DNA of 64,000 nucleotides from Eonycteris spelaea (lineage: Eukaryota > Chordata > Mammalia > Chiroptera > Pteropodidae). A program made the position numbers and the translations under genes. The stretch covers positions 2,356,001-2,420,000 of the forward strand of contig PUFA01000105.1 in NCBI GenBank assembly GCA_003508835.1, read 5' to 3'. Positions 27,240 through 39,474 of the stretch are shown here, in pieces. Numbering within the stretch: the stretch's first letter is position 1; each line of letters opens with the position of its first letter. Under the pieces are notes generated by a model. It saw only the letters and a list, made by a program, of their open reading frames with translations. It did no database searches and was not told the origin of the DNA.

Positions 27240-27490
27240 GAATGAGTGGAGGGGTCCGGATGGCAATAGAGAAGTCAGGAGACCCTGTGGTGGTCCACGC
27301 AGGAGATGCTGTTGGCGTGGACCAGGATAGAGGTGGGGGGGGGGTCATGGAGCGTGCTGGACGGATGTGAGAAAGATTAAGAAGTACCACTGGCAGGGCT
27401 TGCTGATGGTGGGGCGAGACAGAGGAGGCATCCAGAGTGACGTCTAAGTTTCTGGAAGGCGCTGCTGGGAGATGTTGGGGACCGTCACTT
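27240..27490 (+). repeat. Ancient mammalian interspersed repeat, right part
   Basis: GGCGTGGACCAGGATAGAGG, GCAGGGCTTGCTGATGG and CATCCAGAGTGACGTCTAAG continue the repeat from 27030. The two halves are separated by the hAT remnant at 27035-27236. Confidence 0.55.
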
Positions 27491-27493
27491 AGG

Positions 27494-27534
27494 TACAAAA
27501 ACAAAAACAAAAACAAAAAACAAAAACAAAAAAA
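27494..27534 (+). repeat. (CAAAA)n repeat
   Basis: Repeated AAAAAC units just after the ancient repeat that ends near 27490. Confidence 0.9.
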
Positions 27535-27539
27535 GACTA

Positions 27540-30255
27540 AACGGATTTAAGGGAGCAGATCAGCAACCGGCCCTGAACTTGAGAGATAAATAAGAAGAGT
27601 CCATGTGGAAGGTGTGACTCCATCATCTGTGCCCAGCACAACTGTCTGCAGCCGCGCTCACGAAACACTGTATGAAGGAAGACAGGTGCCAACGCAATCC
27701 CTACGCCAGGGAGCATGTCATGTTTTTGAGAGCTTAAAATGTTTTAGAAGTGCCTTTGTCTTTCCAGACCTTCTTTGTCTCTGGCATCCTGATAGTCTTA
27801 CATTGATTATTTCATTTTCTTCTTTTTTTTTTTTTTTTTTTTTGGCAGGGGGAAGAGGTGAGTGAGAGAGAAAAGAATGTTTTTGTTTTGTTTTTTTTTT
27901 TATTTACTACATTCATGCCTCTTGCCTTTGTTACCGGTGTTCATTATTAACAACTGCAACAGATAAAAGGTCTGCTTTATTCTGTCAAGCTTTCAATATA
28001 CTTCCTTCCCTTCGGACCTTTCTTGTAGACAGGTGCATTCTGATTACTCTCTGGGAACTTTATCACCCTTTACCATGTTTTAATGTCTGCATGTTAAAAA
28101 AAAAAAAATCTAATCGGCTTTCACCTATCTCTGTCCCAAATTCCAAGTTCTTCAATATTTGATTTCAGGTACCACCATTATGTATACAGAAAAAGCAAAT
28201 TCTTTCATTTTAGATGTTTCAAACTTCTAAGGAAGCAACATGTCGTGTGGAAAAATTCCACCTGTTATTAACGATGCATCCTTCCTTAATGGGATTAAGA
28301 TAGATAGAGAGCTCTAGGAATTAAATGTAGAGATTATATATGGAAGGTACCAGCCCAGTGCCCTCGACAGATTTTCTTGCCTCTCTCCCTTTTCCCCTTC
28401 CCTCTCTCACACAGAAAGATAGTCGGTTCTTCCAGTCCTTCCCCCTTTTTTGCAAGAATGATTTTGTTGTATTAATAAGGCGAAACCACAGCCAGACTGG
28501 TAGGGAGCAGATGCAGAAACAATGCTGACGCTAACCCAAGTGGCATAATGTAAGTGTGGACAGTGGAAAACAGAGGTGTCACATGAGGACAAGAAAGTCC
28601 TACCAGAGCCCGTATTCATAGGTATGGAGAAAAAACACCACAGCCAAAGCGTGGTAGAAACATGGCCCAGGTCAGGATAAGGTGATCTAAGGAAAGAGAG
28701 GCGGGAGGCTGGGAAAAGGCAGGAAATGTGGGAAACTCACTGGTAATGGGGCTCACGGTCCACTCCAGAGGGAGCGGGGCCAAGTGCGAGGACCTGTCTT
28801 TGGAATGATCACAAAATCTCCATTCGGGTGAGGAAAAGGACAGTGTAGGGTTGGTCAAGGGCAACTATCAAAGACAGAGTCTCTTGGAAGGGTAAGGTGC
28901 TGTGCTAGTTTTAACGAGATGGTGCCTCAGGCCTTGCCCACGGTCCCATTCAGCATTCAGGTTCCTCTAGACTGCACCGGCATTCTTCAACCTTGGTGTC
29001 TTCAGACTAAATTCGATATTTAATTTAAATCATGTTTTGGTTGTTCTTGTTGCTTTTTCTGAAATATAACGTCCCCACCCTAAATTCACTCTCTTAGTAG
29101 GCCTGAAAAGTATACATCCTTAAATAACTTTCTTTTATGTTTCTTTCAGAAGGGGTATCTTAAGTAGAAATAAAAGTCACTTTCATGTAGATCTATATTT
29201 TTCTTTCAAATTCAAACACAATATTTCACTGCCACACAGTTTCAACTACCAATTATATTCTAAATTTCAGAAAGTCCTTATCCTCTTTCTTTGGGATCTG
29301 TGCTAGAAATGCTGAAACATAATATTAATTGGCAATACTTTTAATCTGATGCCTTCAAAATGTCACAGAAATGGGATCCTGCAGAATATATCTATAAACA
29401 TCATTCCGAAATCCCACACAAGCACTTAGGCTTGGAATCAAGCCCCAAAAAATATTTTTTATTTTTTTGGTCACACGTTGTTTTGCATTGCTTTTAAAAT
29501 TTTTTGTGCAAAGTGACATTTTCTTCAGAGAACAAGAAGGTCTTGTAGTAACTATGACTAAGATTATTTCTTCCAAAAATTGAGTCAACACATGCAATCA
29601 ATTTGGCCACATATGGTTACTTGCAAGCAGTAATTTTTTTTTAATGAAAACTACCTCTAGGCTATGTGATTTCTGTAGCTCTTAAAAACTGGCAAAAAGA
29701 AAAAAAAAAAAAAAAACAGACTATAATCAAACCATTTTAAAGAGCACAGTATCAAAAATAATAACATTATTTCTATGTTTTTTTAAATCTTTTCACTCAG
29801 TTTTGAAACAATCAGAAATTCTCCAGGTGCATAAAAATTACCTGCAGAATGACTCCCAACACAACCATGGCTGGCCTCATGCCAGTTGAGGTAATGACTT
29901 CCCTAGGGATTAAATGTTAACCACAAAATTTTTCCTATCTAATTGTTCATCATATATACAGCATGAAAAAATAACCCCAAAACATAAGTACAGCATAAAC
30001 AAGAACTTGTAATTCTATGTAATTGTATTGATTGATATATATAACATATAATAAAAGCAATAATAAATATACATGATATATACATATAATTATATAAATA
30101 CATTTAATCTTTCTTATAAACTTGAAGTGGTAACATGACAGAAGGGCAATACTTTTAAAGTATCTATGAAAGAACAAAGAATCTTCTCAATATACTTATT
30201 CTGGTAATAATTTTGTATAGATCTGAGGCAGGAAATTGTTAAAAATTTTTAAATT
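27540..30255. other. Intron 1, no assigned element
   Basis: Contains a T-run at 27822-27843 and A-runs at 28096 and 29698. No gene or repeat family recognised. Confidence 0.5.
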
Positions 30256-30259
30256 AATG

Positions 30260-30510
30260 ACCTTCAAAGAATCACAGCTCCCTGAGTCCACATGCTAATG
30301 CAGTGCCCTCTGGCCTGCACAGTCAGACCTAAGTGAAGCCCTTTGAACCAGCCAGTTTCTAAGTGAAGTACGGCAAGGCTAGCAGAAGAACCGCCATGCA
30401 GAGCCAGTCCAAATTGCTTCCTCGTAGATTTATGGAAAAAATCAAATGACTGTTTTTAAGCCACTGACTTTTGAAGGTGTTTGTTGCCTGGCCACAGATA
30501 ACTAATACAA
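30260..30510 (+). mobile_element. MLT1-type LTR fragment
   Basis: The right end reads TTTTTAAGCCACTGACTTTTG, then GGTGTTTGTTGCCTGG and AGATAACTAATAC, the typical MLT1 3' end. The left part is more diverged. Confidence 0.7.
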
Positions 30511-30944
30511 GAGAGAAAAAAACAGAATTGGTTAAGAGACAGAGTAAAGATTGGTGATGTGAAAAGAAACTGAGTTTATTTGAACAAAAATTGATTTGAA
30601 TCAGGCAGCATCTAATCTAGCAGATAAAAATGAATTCCAACAAGCTGCATGAAATAAAAGATTTATAGGCATAAGGGAGCAAGAACAGTGAAGCTATACT
30701 GGGCAAAAAAAAAAAAAAGTGGATTGTTTATTGCGAAGTTACTTTCCTTTAGTGGATGGAAGGGGTCTAACAGGCAGACTACCTCGCTCATGCTGATTAG
30801 GTGAATCCTGGTTGAATACTTAACGATTCCATTTCTGGGAGAGCCAAAACTGTAATTAAGTCTCGGTTTGATGATGTGGGGCTTAGCATAAGCCAGTCCA
30901 CTGTGAGCCCGTTGTCCTGTTTTTACCATGGGGAAGGCTGAAAA

Positions 30945-31393
30945 AATGACCCCTTAAAATATCAATAACCTCGGGCCCCTGTGAATGGTATCTTATCAGC
31001 AAAACCTGAAAGGTCTCTAGAATTGTGATTAAGAACCTTGAGATGGGAAGGTCATGCTGGATTATCTAGGCTGGTCCTCAATGCAATCGCAGGTGTCATT
31101 GTAGAGGGCGATTTCACATACCAGAAGAGAAGGCAGTGTGACTGCCAAGGCAGAGACTGGAGCGGTGGGAGCCACGAACTGGGGGATGCTGGCAACTCAG
31201 GAAGCTGGACAAGGGACGGGTCCGCCCTGCAGTTTCTGGAGCGAGGAGCGGCCCTGCCAACGCATTCGCTTCAGCCCGGTGATGCTAAGTTAGAAATTCT
31301 GACCTCCAAAACCGCAGAGCATAAATGTCGCTCGTTTTAAACCATCAAGTTCCTGGTAATTTGTTACAGAATCCACAGGAAACTAATACAATG
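30945..31393 (+). mobile_element. MaLR/ERVL-type LTR
   Basis: The blocks ATTAAGAACCTTGAGATGGGA, CTGGATTATCTAGG, GGCAGAGACTGGAG and a final GGTAATTTGTTACAGAATCCACAGGAAACTAATAC occur in the order of a common mammalian LTR. The 100-codon frame at 31038-31340 falls inside it and is not a gene. Confidence 0.7.
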
Positions 31394-31399
31394 CTGATA

Positions 31400-34185
31400 T
31401 ATACACATGGAAGACCAGACTGTCTTCATGTTATGATGACAAGAGAAAATTATCTCGGAGATAATGACATGGAAAGACAAACCCAAAAATAAAAAGCAAG
31501 AAAAGCAAACCACTTATATATAATTGACTTTAACTTTTTAAAAAAGCAGTAACATTTTGAAAAGTTACACTCTCTACTGAGTATGTAACTCTGAATAACG
31601 CATGAGAGAATCATATACAGCAAAAACCTTAAGCAGAAGTAGAAAATAATCAAAGCACAAATTAAAGAGACCAAACTGTCTTCACAGTAAGTCAAGTAGA
31701 CAGAAAGATAGTGGAGATAAAATTAATCAAAACACTCGATCTAGAAAGAGAATTCGTCTCCTAATGTACATGTGAAACATAATGGCTAATTACATAATTG
31801 GTCATAAAGAAATTTTTGATAAATTCTAAAAAGCAAAGAATAGGGGGGAGTAGACAGGGGAAAATTTTAAATCATTTCTTCAATTACAAAATAAAAGGAA
31901 GGAAGAAGAAGGAAGAAGGAAGGAAGGAAGGAAGGAAGAAGGAGGGAGGGAGGGAGGGAGGGAGGAATACAATGAAACTGGAAATTCATAAAATTTTGAA
32001 AAGAGGCATATAACTGGCAATTTTAAAACTTTTTCTTAAAAAAACATGAGCTTAAAAAAATTAAAAATTAAATATTTATTTCTAAAATAGCAATAATGAG
32101 GTTGTTAAATGTCAAAATCTTTAGGATTGGTCAAAGCGTACTCAAACATCACAGCTTTAATTTTTTTCATTTTTATTAAAATAAATTAAACTATTTTTAA
32201 ATTGTAGAAAGATGAAATATTTTCTATAAGAAGTTTAAAAGTAATTAAAATATAAGAAAAAAGCAAGAAGAAAACAACAAATTGAATAAATAAGCTCTAA
32301 AGCTCCTGATTTCAAGTAATAATGATGATAAAATAGACTAGCACTTCTCAAGTTAGTCTTAAGAAAAAAAACCATAACTGTGCCAAGAAAAAGCCTTCCT
32401 CTACACAAATAAGTCCTTTATTTTTAAGTTCTTTAAAACATTAAATAGACTTCACATGTTTTCCGTTTTACTTCAAAACTTCTCAGATCTTTTCTTATGT
32501 TAATATGTACTTTGACTTTGAGTCCTCAAGAGGGGAATTTGGTACAATTTCCCAAGCTCGTTTGCCATTTTTTAGTATTCTGAGAACAGCTTGCAGAATG
32601 CTGAACTAGACAAAACGCTAGCAAAACTATTGATGAAAAAAGCAGAAATAATTAGATTAGAGACAATACAATGGCAATAATGTGTTAAAAATGGAATGCT
32701 GTGCACAGCTGTACATCAATTAAAATGGCAGAACATCATTTTAGAACGCACTTGAGGTCCAGATATACCTTCCTGTTTATAAAATTTGTGTTTTAAATTG
32801 GAATGTGATGTTAACTAGAATTACAAGCTGGATGAGAAGGTGAGCACAAAATAGCTTCAATCAAACCTTAAATAAGCCTTCTATAACGACAACTCAAATT
32901 TGTCCATTCCTGGGTAAAAAGTTATCCTATATGAAAAGAGACAAAGAAACGTCAAGTGTCCCTAATGTACGTAAAAGCAGGAAGGATAGGGTGTTCATTA
33001 GGCAAACCTGAGGTGTTCTTTGGGCAAACTTGGAAAAGTACAAGAAATTCACCAATCTGGGAATGAGTCCTGTCTCGGACAGTAAGACAGAGGGTGGGAG
33101 CTATCAGCCAAGTCTAGGAGGTAGACTAACGACATGTTATTGGCTGATCAACCACACGAGGAACATCAAAACCGAGATTCGGCCCCTTCTCTGCCCATTG
33201 AACTACACGAACCTATAACCAGGCATGTAGGTCCTAAAAGTGCACCTTTTAGAAGAGCGATGAAATATCTCTAAATCCTACTACAGGAGAGTAGATAAGA
33301 ACAGAGTGAGATTGTGAAGTATTTTCAACTTAAACTATTGTGTACTCAATAAGGTTCTACCTTGAAATCATCTTATTTTGACCAGTCTTGGGCAGTTAAG
33401 GAAAAATAACTGATCAATGAGCAGAGTGTTAAGAACTGTGATTTTCCTGTATGATGCAGACCCAAACAGAGCTACTTCCCATTATATTAATAGACCTGTA
33501 GACATCAATAAAATGATTTTCTGAAAAAAAAAATTTTGTTCGTATAGGAACAACTATAATGAGAAGTATATTATCGATATTAATAAAACTGCTAGAATTT
33601 TCTGAGAAACGAAAAAACATAAAATACTTTCATTTCTCTCAGATTCATACTTGGAAGCATGTTTAGTCAAAATAAAAGAGGAAATTTTTGTTACACGGCA
33701 AAATGATTCTGAAGACCTCACAGAAGACAGAAATGGTGGGAATAGCAAAACAAAGAATGTTACTAAAGAGACCTGATCTGAGGATGAGAACGAGGACAGC
33801 ACTCGTCTTCTGAGATACTGAGATAACAACGCATACGAAGACATAAAGGTGCAAAAAATACGAAAGCACGAGAGAAACAATTGTGGGTATGGACACATCT
33901 GTATATCCCAGAAATAACCTTTTCTATTGCTTAAGATTATTCAGTGAGGTAAGCTGGATTAATTGATTAGCAACTTGCAGAAAACAATGTTTAGATTTTA
34001 CCTACAGCTATCCAATAAATGAACTAGATGGCTGGGTGGGTGGTTTTGGAAACTTTGGATACAGCAGTCTCCAACTAAAGATATGCCTGGGCACCATCCT
34101 GGACAGGTGCAAAGGACAAATAGTCTAACGCACAATGGGATAAAGTAATCTAATGTGCAAAACCCCGTCCCCTATTGAGAAGTGT
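31400..34185. other. Intron 1, A+T-rich, mostly unassigned
   Basis: Holds the purine repeat at 31895. The minus-strand frames at 33429-33898, up to 114 codons, are Ser/Phe/Leu-rich and look compositional. Confidence 0.5.
31895..31965 (+). repeat. (GGAA)n/(GGGA)n purine repeat
   Basis: A pure purine stretch moving from GGAA and GAA units to GGGA units. The Lys/Gly-rich frame across it is compositional. Confidence 0.93.
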
Positions 34186-34189
34186 TAGC

Positions 34190-34395
34190 ATAACAGAAAG
34201 AGTTAGGAGACATACAGAACTGAGCTCAAATCTCGACCCTGTTACTTATTAAGTGTGTGACTTCAGGACATTGACTTAGTTTATATGATCCTGTTTTCCC
34301 AATTATAAAATGAGGATGATGATAATAACTATGTTAAAATGTTGTTTTGAGGGTTAAATAACTTATGTAAAGTGTCTAGATTTCATGGTTCTAGT
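34190..34395 (-). mobile_element. MIR SINE
   Basis: GAGCTCAAATCTCGACCCTG, TCCCAATTATAAAATGAGGA and TTTTGAGGGTTAAATAACTT are reverse MIR. Confidence 0.75.
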
Positions 34396-36004
34396 TCACT
34401 TAAAAATATATCAGTTCATAAGCTTGTTTCTCTGTCTGAAAAACTGTTTTTAAACATAGAACAACATTCACAATATCTTTAATTTTTTGCCTTCAGTTCT
34501 CAAAAAAGGGGCAGAAGTATCACTACACAATCTACCTCCCAGGCTTTTACTTACTTACTCTTAAATAGATATGGTTAAAAATCTAAGAGCAAAACAACTC
34601 AAATAGATGAGAATCAAATATACTGAATTATTAACTACTTCTCCTAAAGAAGGAGGGTGAAGCATCCAACATGTCTGATGAATGGAATCAAAGACACGTT
34701 CGACACATAGAGATGCTTCAGTGGTCTAGGAGAGAGGTGTAAAAAGTCAGGCCTATTTGATTCCTTAAATCAGGTACTTCCATAAGAAAACAGAGTATGT
34801 GGTCCTGAATTAAAATAAGCACAGAAAATCAGGTTCTTTATTTAAAAATAATTCCCAGCTCTAAATGTTTGAATGCATCTCTTCAAAAATTTGCCGTAGA
34901 TTTTTTTCAAATTCCCCTAATACCATTCCAAATGATCAGTTTTCCCTGCTATAATTTTTTTTCTCACCTTCCAAATTAAAATTCTTTACCTTAGACCTCA
35001 ACATTGTTATTTCTCATTTTTCTATATTCCATTCCAAAGATCTTTCTTTAGGAAAAAAGAAAATAATGTTTGTATATTCTTTCAGTTAGAAAATTATTAT
35101 TGCTACCTTAGCAACCTATTAACATTCTTAGGAGAATTCTTTCTTACATCGAAAATGTGAAAAGCACAGATTTAATACAAATTCAACTCCTTTTATGCAA
35201 AACAAAAAACACTTTTTGTAATTTTGGTCACAGTCTCTAAGTAAACGAAACTTCTATTTCAAAGGAATAATGAATCTCGCATTTCTAGTATCCTGACACA
35301 AATACACACTTACTTAAAATTCTGTTTAGGTACCATCGCCCTTTCTTGTAATACTAGCAAAGAGTTTTCATTTTTCCCCAAAACTTCAAAGTACAGATAG
35401 ATAATTTTATAGTATTTGTGATTTCAACACAATCAGCCCTGCCTGAATATTTCCTGTCACCATCTGCCTCAGTTAAGGCCAAATAGGACTTTTCTTGGCT
35501 TGTTTATTTTTCTCCACAGTCTGTTGTCTGGCATTTTTCTCACCACCTTCTGGCCTTCTGTATTTTCGGACAGCTGCTCCAATCGGATCGACTCTTGGCT
35601 CTTCCCACTCTTCTGTCTCCTGGTTTTTCCAATGGGTCTTGAATGTCAATCAGTTGGCTAAGTTCTCATTCACACGAAATGTGTCTGTATCACTGCTGGC
35701 TGACGATACGTGTGTTCCGAACCAAAACATTTATTAAATTTCTGCATCTGTTATTAGCAATGACTACCTGCATTAGTGTCATCTGTTCTAGGCAAAGGCT
35801 TAGGACGGGAAATTCTCCACTCTCAATTCCCCTTAGAATTCAGTTCCAACAGTGAGCATGACAGTGGTGCATGAATTTGATCCTTGAAGTCCTTCATAAT
35901 TTACACCCAGTGAAATATCCTTTATACAGAACCAAGAAAAAAAAAAAGTCAGACTTTGTTTAAACTGAACAGAAAATGATTTATGGTTCTAATTTCTCTC
36001 ATCC

Positions 36005-36075
36005 ACTATAATTTTTTACTAAGTGCCCATCACGTTCAAGGTACTGTTTTAGGGGCTGGGGATACGAAGGTTGAA
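36005..36075 (+). repeat. Ancient repeat fragment (MIR-like left end)
   Basis: CTAAGTGCCCATCACGTTCA and TACTGTTTTAGGGGCTGGGG resemble the common start of old mammalian repeats. Confidence 0.45.
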
Positions 36076-36351
36076 AAAAAAAAAAGGCAAACAAGATATT
36101 AAAGTTATAATAAAAGAAATGAACTTTAAGCCCTAGACACTTCGGATGAGTAAAATGGTGAGGTTTCACATTTATACTGATGTGATCTATTTAAGTAGTG
36201 TTCCTTTCTACATAGCTTTCTAGAATTAAAATCATGGTTCTAAGTAAAATGTAATTGTTACCATCAGAAAAGACAAAACCAATGATGAAAAACACTTAAC
36301 TGCCATAAATATGTGTTTATGATGAATGAACAAATAGCCCCTAGCTCTACT

Positions 36352-36505
36352 TTTGTTAGTTTTGCAACCCTAAAGTTAATTAATCCCTCTGAGTTTGTTT
36401 CTTTGTCAGTAAAAATAGATGTACAATTCCCACTTCATTAGATCGTTTTATTAAAGAAGGTAATTCATATGAAGGCCTGGCCCATAGATATTGATCAATA
36501 ATGAA
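36352..36505 (-). mobile_element. MIR SINE
   Basis: TCTGAGTTTGTTTCTTTGTC, AAGAAGGTAATTCATATGAA and GCCTGGCCCATAGATATTGA are reverse MIR. Confidence 0.55.
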
Positions 36506-37001
36506 CAGCTCTGTTTCTAAATCAAATGCCATCCAATAGTATCAAAGAAATTACATTTAACTTAGTCCAAACATTTTTATATGGCTACACTAACTTTTAA
36601 GAAAATCGCTCATTTAAAAACAAGTCCAAAGTAAGCAGACTTGGACAGTATCCTGAATTCCATAACCATAACACCACACCTCCCCATGCACCTACTCCCT
36701 CTTACTACCGACTAAAAGACAGGGCCTAGGTTTATTAAGGAGGCCAGAGAGTTTGTTTACATCTTCCTTGCTTTAAGGTATATTGGTCTCACTCATATAA
36801 GGGAGCTGGCACAGGAGTGTGGATGGTGGCTGAGCTGGGAGGTGAGTACAGACGGGAACATCCCTCACCGAGTCCAGCACCTGAGTTTCAAAGAAAACAT
36901 CACATCCTGCCTAGAACTGGAGAACCAAAGCCGAGTTTGAATCCTCTCTTTTAATTTAGTGTTACTTATGGTGGGTCTGTAAGGGTTACCTTACTTCATA
37001 T

Positions 37002-37045
37002 ATATATATATACACATAATATTATAGATAATATATATATATATA
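37002..37045 (+). repeat. (TA)n-rich stretch
   Basis: Two TA runs separated by ACACATAATATTATAGATAA. Confidence 0.85.
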
Positions 37046-37919
37046 ATCCAGGTTATTGTTGTTCAACATGTCTTTGGACAAATTGCACAACAGTTGATTT
37101 TCATCAAAATATTATAATGATGGAGCCAGGTAGCTTACAAAAGAATACTGTTCAGGCTGTTAATTCGCACCCACAATTTATGCAAGAAAATGTTCTTAGC
37201 TCCCTGATTACATCATTGTTTTTATTTTTCTTACATAAAAACTATTTTCAGAAGCATGATAAATTTAGGTTTTCAAATAAAAATACCTAGCCTTAAATTG
37301 TGTACAAATATACTCAGATTATTTTAATGTACCCTTCTTTAAAGTAGGTCATCTTATTCATTATAAGATTCTTAAAAATTTATAGCTTGGTTTTTACTTG
37401 TCATAAGAAAAGCTTTCTTTGGCATAAAATAGATGTTATCCAAAGACGCGGAACTATTTTCAAGATACACTCATCTGACCAATTTGATAGATGAAGACCC
37501 TCTTTAGCAGTCATCCTTAAAGTTACTTTAAGAAAACTAATGAAACAGTAAAAGCTTAAAATGTGAATTACATAGCTTTAAAAATTCTAACTCCGATATG
37601 AATTTGATTTTGTTATTATATTAAATATATATACATAATTTTTTGAGAAAACAATAAAGCTAAGACATTTTTTCCCAGTACGTTAGCAAGCTCAGGATGT
37701 TTCAAACTGAACCTTCTTCTTGTCCATGTTAAAAAATAGAAGATTTCTACAAATGCCATCAATAATTTAACATAAAACAGGATCATAAATATTAATGAAT
37801 GGAAGATCACTTGCTCTGCCCTCATGCTCAGAAAGATCTTGGACTATACTTTTCAGAAAGATGGACAGCTGGCCAGTTTTCAAGTATGTCCAGGCGCGTC
37901 TACGCCGGAAGCTCTGAGG

Positions 37920-38085
37920 AAGAAGAAAGGCTTCAGAGGCGTGTTCCCTGATCCCTGTGTGTTACCCTCTTCTGGGTTCCCACAGCACCCTGCCAGTGCC
38001 TGTACCATAACACAGAGTATGTGCGCTAATCATCTATTTACAAGTCAGTTATCCACACAAAAGTTCCAAGCCATTTTAGGGACCC
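37920..38085 (+). mobile_element. L2 fragment
   Basis: GTTCCCTGATCCCTGTGTG and GGGTTCCCACAGCACCCTG, followed by a decayed CATCTATTTACAAGTCAG, resemble the L2 3' region. Confidence 0.5.
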
Positions 38086-38094
38086 CGTTTTTTA

Positions 38095-38205
38095 TCTGAG
38101 AAAACAAGTTTAGAAAAGGCTAAGTAACTGGCTTAAAGTCGCAAAAGCAGTTAAGTGATAAAACGAGAATTCAGTTCTGAGCTCCCTGATTGCAGCATCC
38201 CTCAA
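38095..38205 (+). mobile_element. MIR SINE
   Basis: GAGAAAACAAGTTTAG, CTAAGTAACTGGCTTAAAGT and CGAGAATTCAGTTCTGAG are forward MIR. Confidence 0.6.
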
Positions 38206-38696
38206 ACTCCCCATTACATGACACTTCCGCCCAACATCTAGCATCATACCTGTCAGGGCAGGTGCTCAGAAGTAAATGCATTCATGAATCACCTTGGGTG
38301 AAACCCTGCTGGGTGCTAGAGAGAACTGCGAGGTGAGCCCCATCCCTCACCCCTCCACGCCCCTTTGCCACCTCCTCGTGGGGTTTCCAGTCTAGGGAAG
38401 GAAGTAGAGAACATGCGGTTGCAAAGCATTTGGAGAGGTGGCGTCCAGGTGGAGATTGAAAAAGGAGTGAGATTTAGCCACTTCGGAAAGGTCAGATAGA
38501 GGAAGGGACGGAAAGGGAAGAAAAGATGTTTGACACAGAAGAAACAGCAGATGTCACCTGAAAGAGGGAGGAGGAGCATGTCTTGTTTAAAATGAGCAAA
38601 GTTCAGCCGGGCTCTAGCTCCGAGGGGAGAAAGGAGTAGCAAGAGACAGAGCTGGAGAAGCAGGCGGGGCCCATCGAGAACAGTCTCCACAGCAAT

Positions 38697-38912
38697 GTGA
38701 TAAGAGTCGACAGTTTTGTACCGTAAACTGCAAATTTCCCAAGGGACTAGATCTTGATTGTGCTCACCACAAAAAAGAAATGAAAATGATGTGGCAGGAT
38801 CGTAGCGTTAGCTGCCGCTATGATGGTGATCAGGCTGCAACAGATCAACGTATTGAATCAACACGTTGGACCTCTTACTCTGATAGAATGTTCTATATGT
38901 CCATCATGTCTC
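38697..38912 (+). mobile_element. L1 3' UTR fragment
   Basis: CAGTTTTGTACCGTAAACTG, GACTAGATCTTGATTGTGCT and AATGATGTGGCAGGATCG, then GAATCAACACGTTGGACC, match the 3' UTR of old L1 subfamilies. Confidence 0.7.
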
Positions 38913-39244
38913 GGTTTACAGAGAAAGAAAGAGGACATGCTGAGAAGTTTGGGTTTGGTTCTAAGAATGGAAGCGAATCGTTGGACGGTTTCACGCTGAG
39001 GAAAAATACAGATTTTTGTGTTCGGGAGAAAGAAAGGAAATAGAGGGGTGTGGCTGGTGGAGGCTGACGATGAGAAGATGGGGCCACCAGTCAAGGCGAG
39101 AGATGGAGAAGGCTCTAGAACTCCTTTCTGACATACAACTCTAAATAAGTCATTTTTAATTTTTTTTTTTGTATTTTCGTATATTTCAAATGTGAAGGAA
39201 AAAGACACGCCCTGCCTTGTTCTTAGGATGAAGTGCGCGGTGAC

Positions 39245-39470
39245 AGGGACTACGGCGTGAGACAGGACTCGGGGCAAGCCGTGTGCCCTCCCTGGGCCTC
39301 GCTGTCCTCACAGGTGAATGAGAAATAACACTGGTACCCGATCCGCGAGGTTTGTGGAGAGGATTCAACAGAATGACGTTTGTTTCACTTACTGCCTCAT
39401 CGCCAGCATCTAGAATTTTGCCTAATATGCAGGAAGTGCTTACTAATGTTAATACTTATTTGAAAGTTAA
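39245..39470 (-). mobile_element. MIR SINE
   Basis: CTCCCTGGGCCTCGCTGTCC, TTGTGGAGAGGATTCAACAG and CTAATATGCAGGAAGTGCTT are reverse MIR. The last block could instead be an L2 end. Confidence 0.6.
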
Positions 39471-39474
39471 ATAG

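Larger units (their letters stand above)
34400..37915. other. Intron 1, A+T-rich, mostly unassigned
   Basis: Apart from the fragments at 36005 and 36352 and the TA stretch near 37002, nothing is recognised. Confidence 0.5.
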
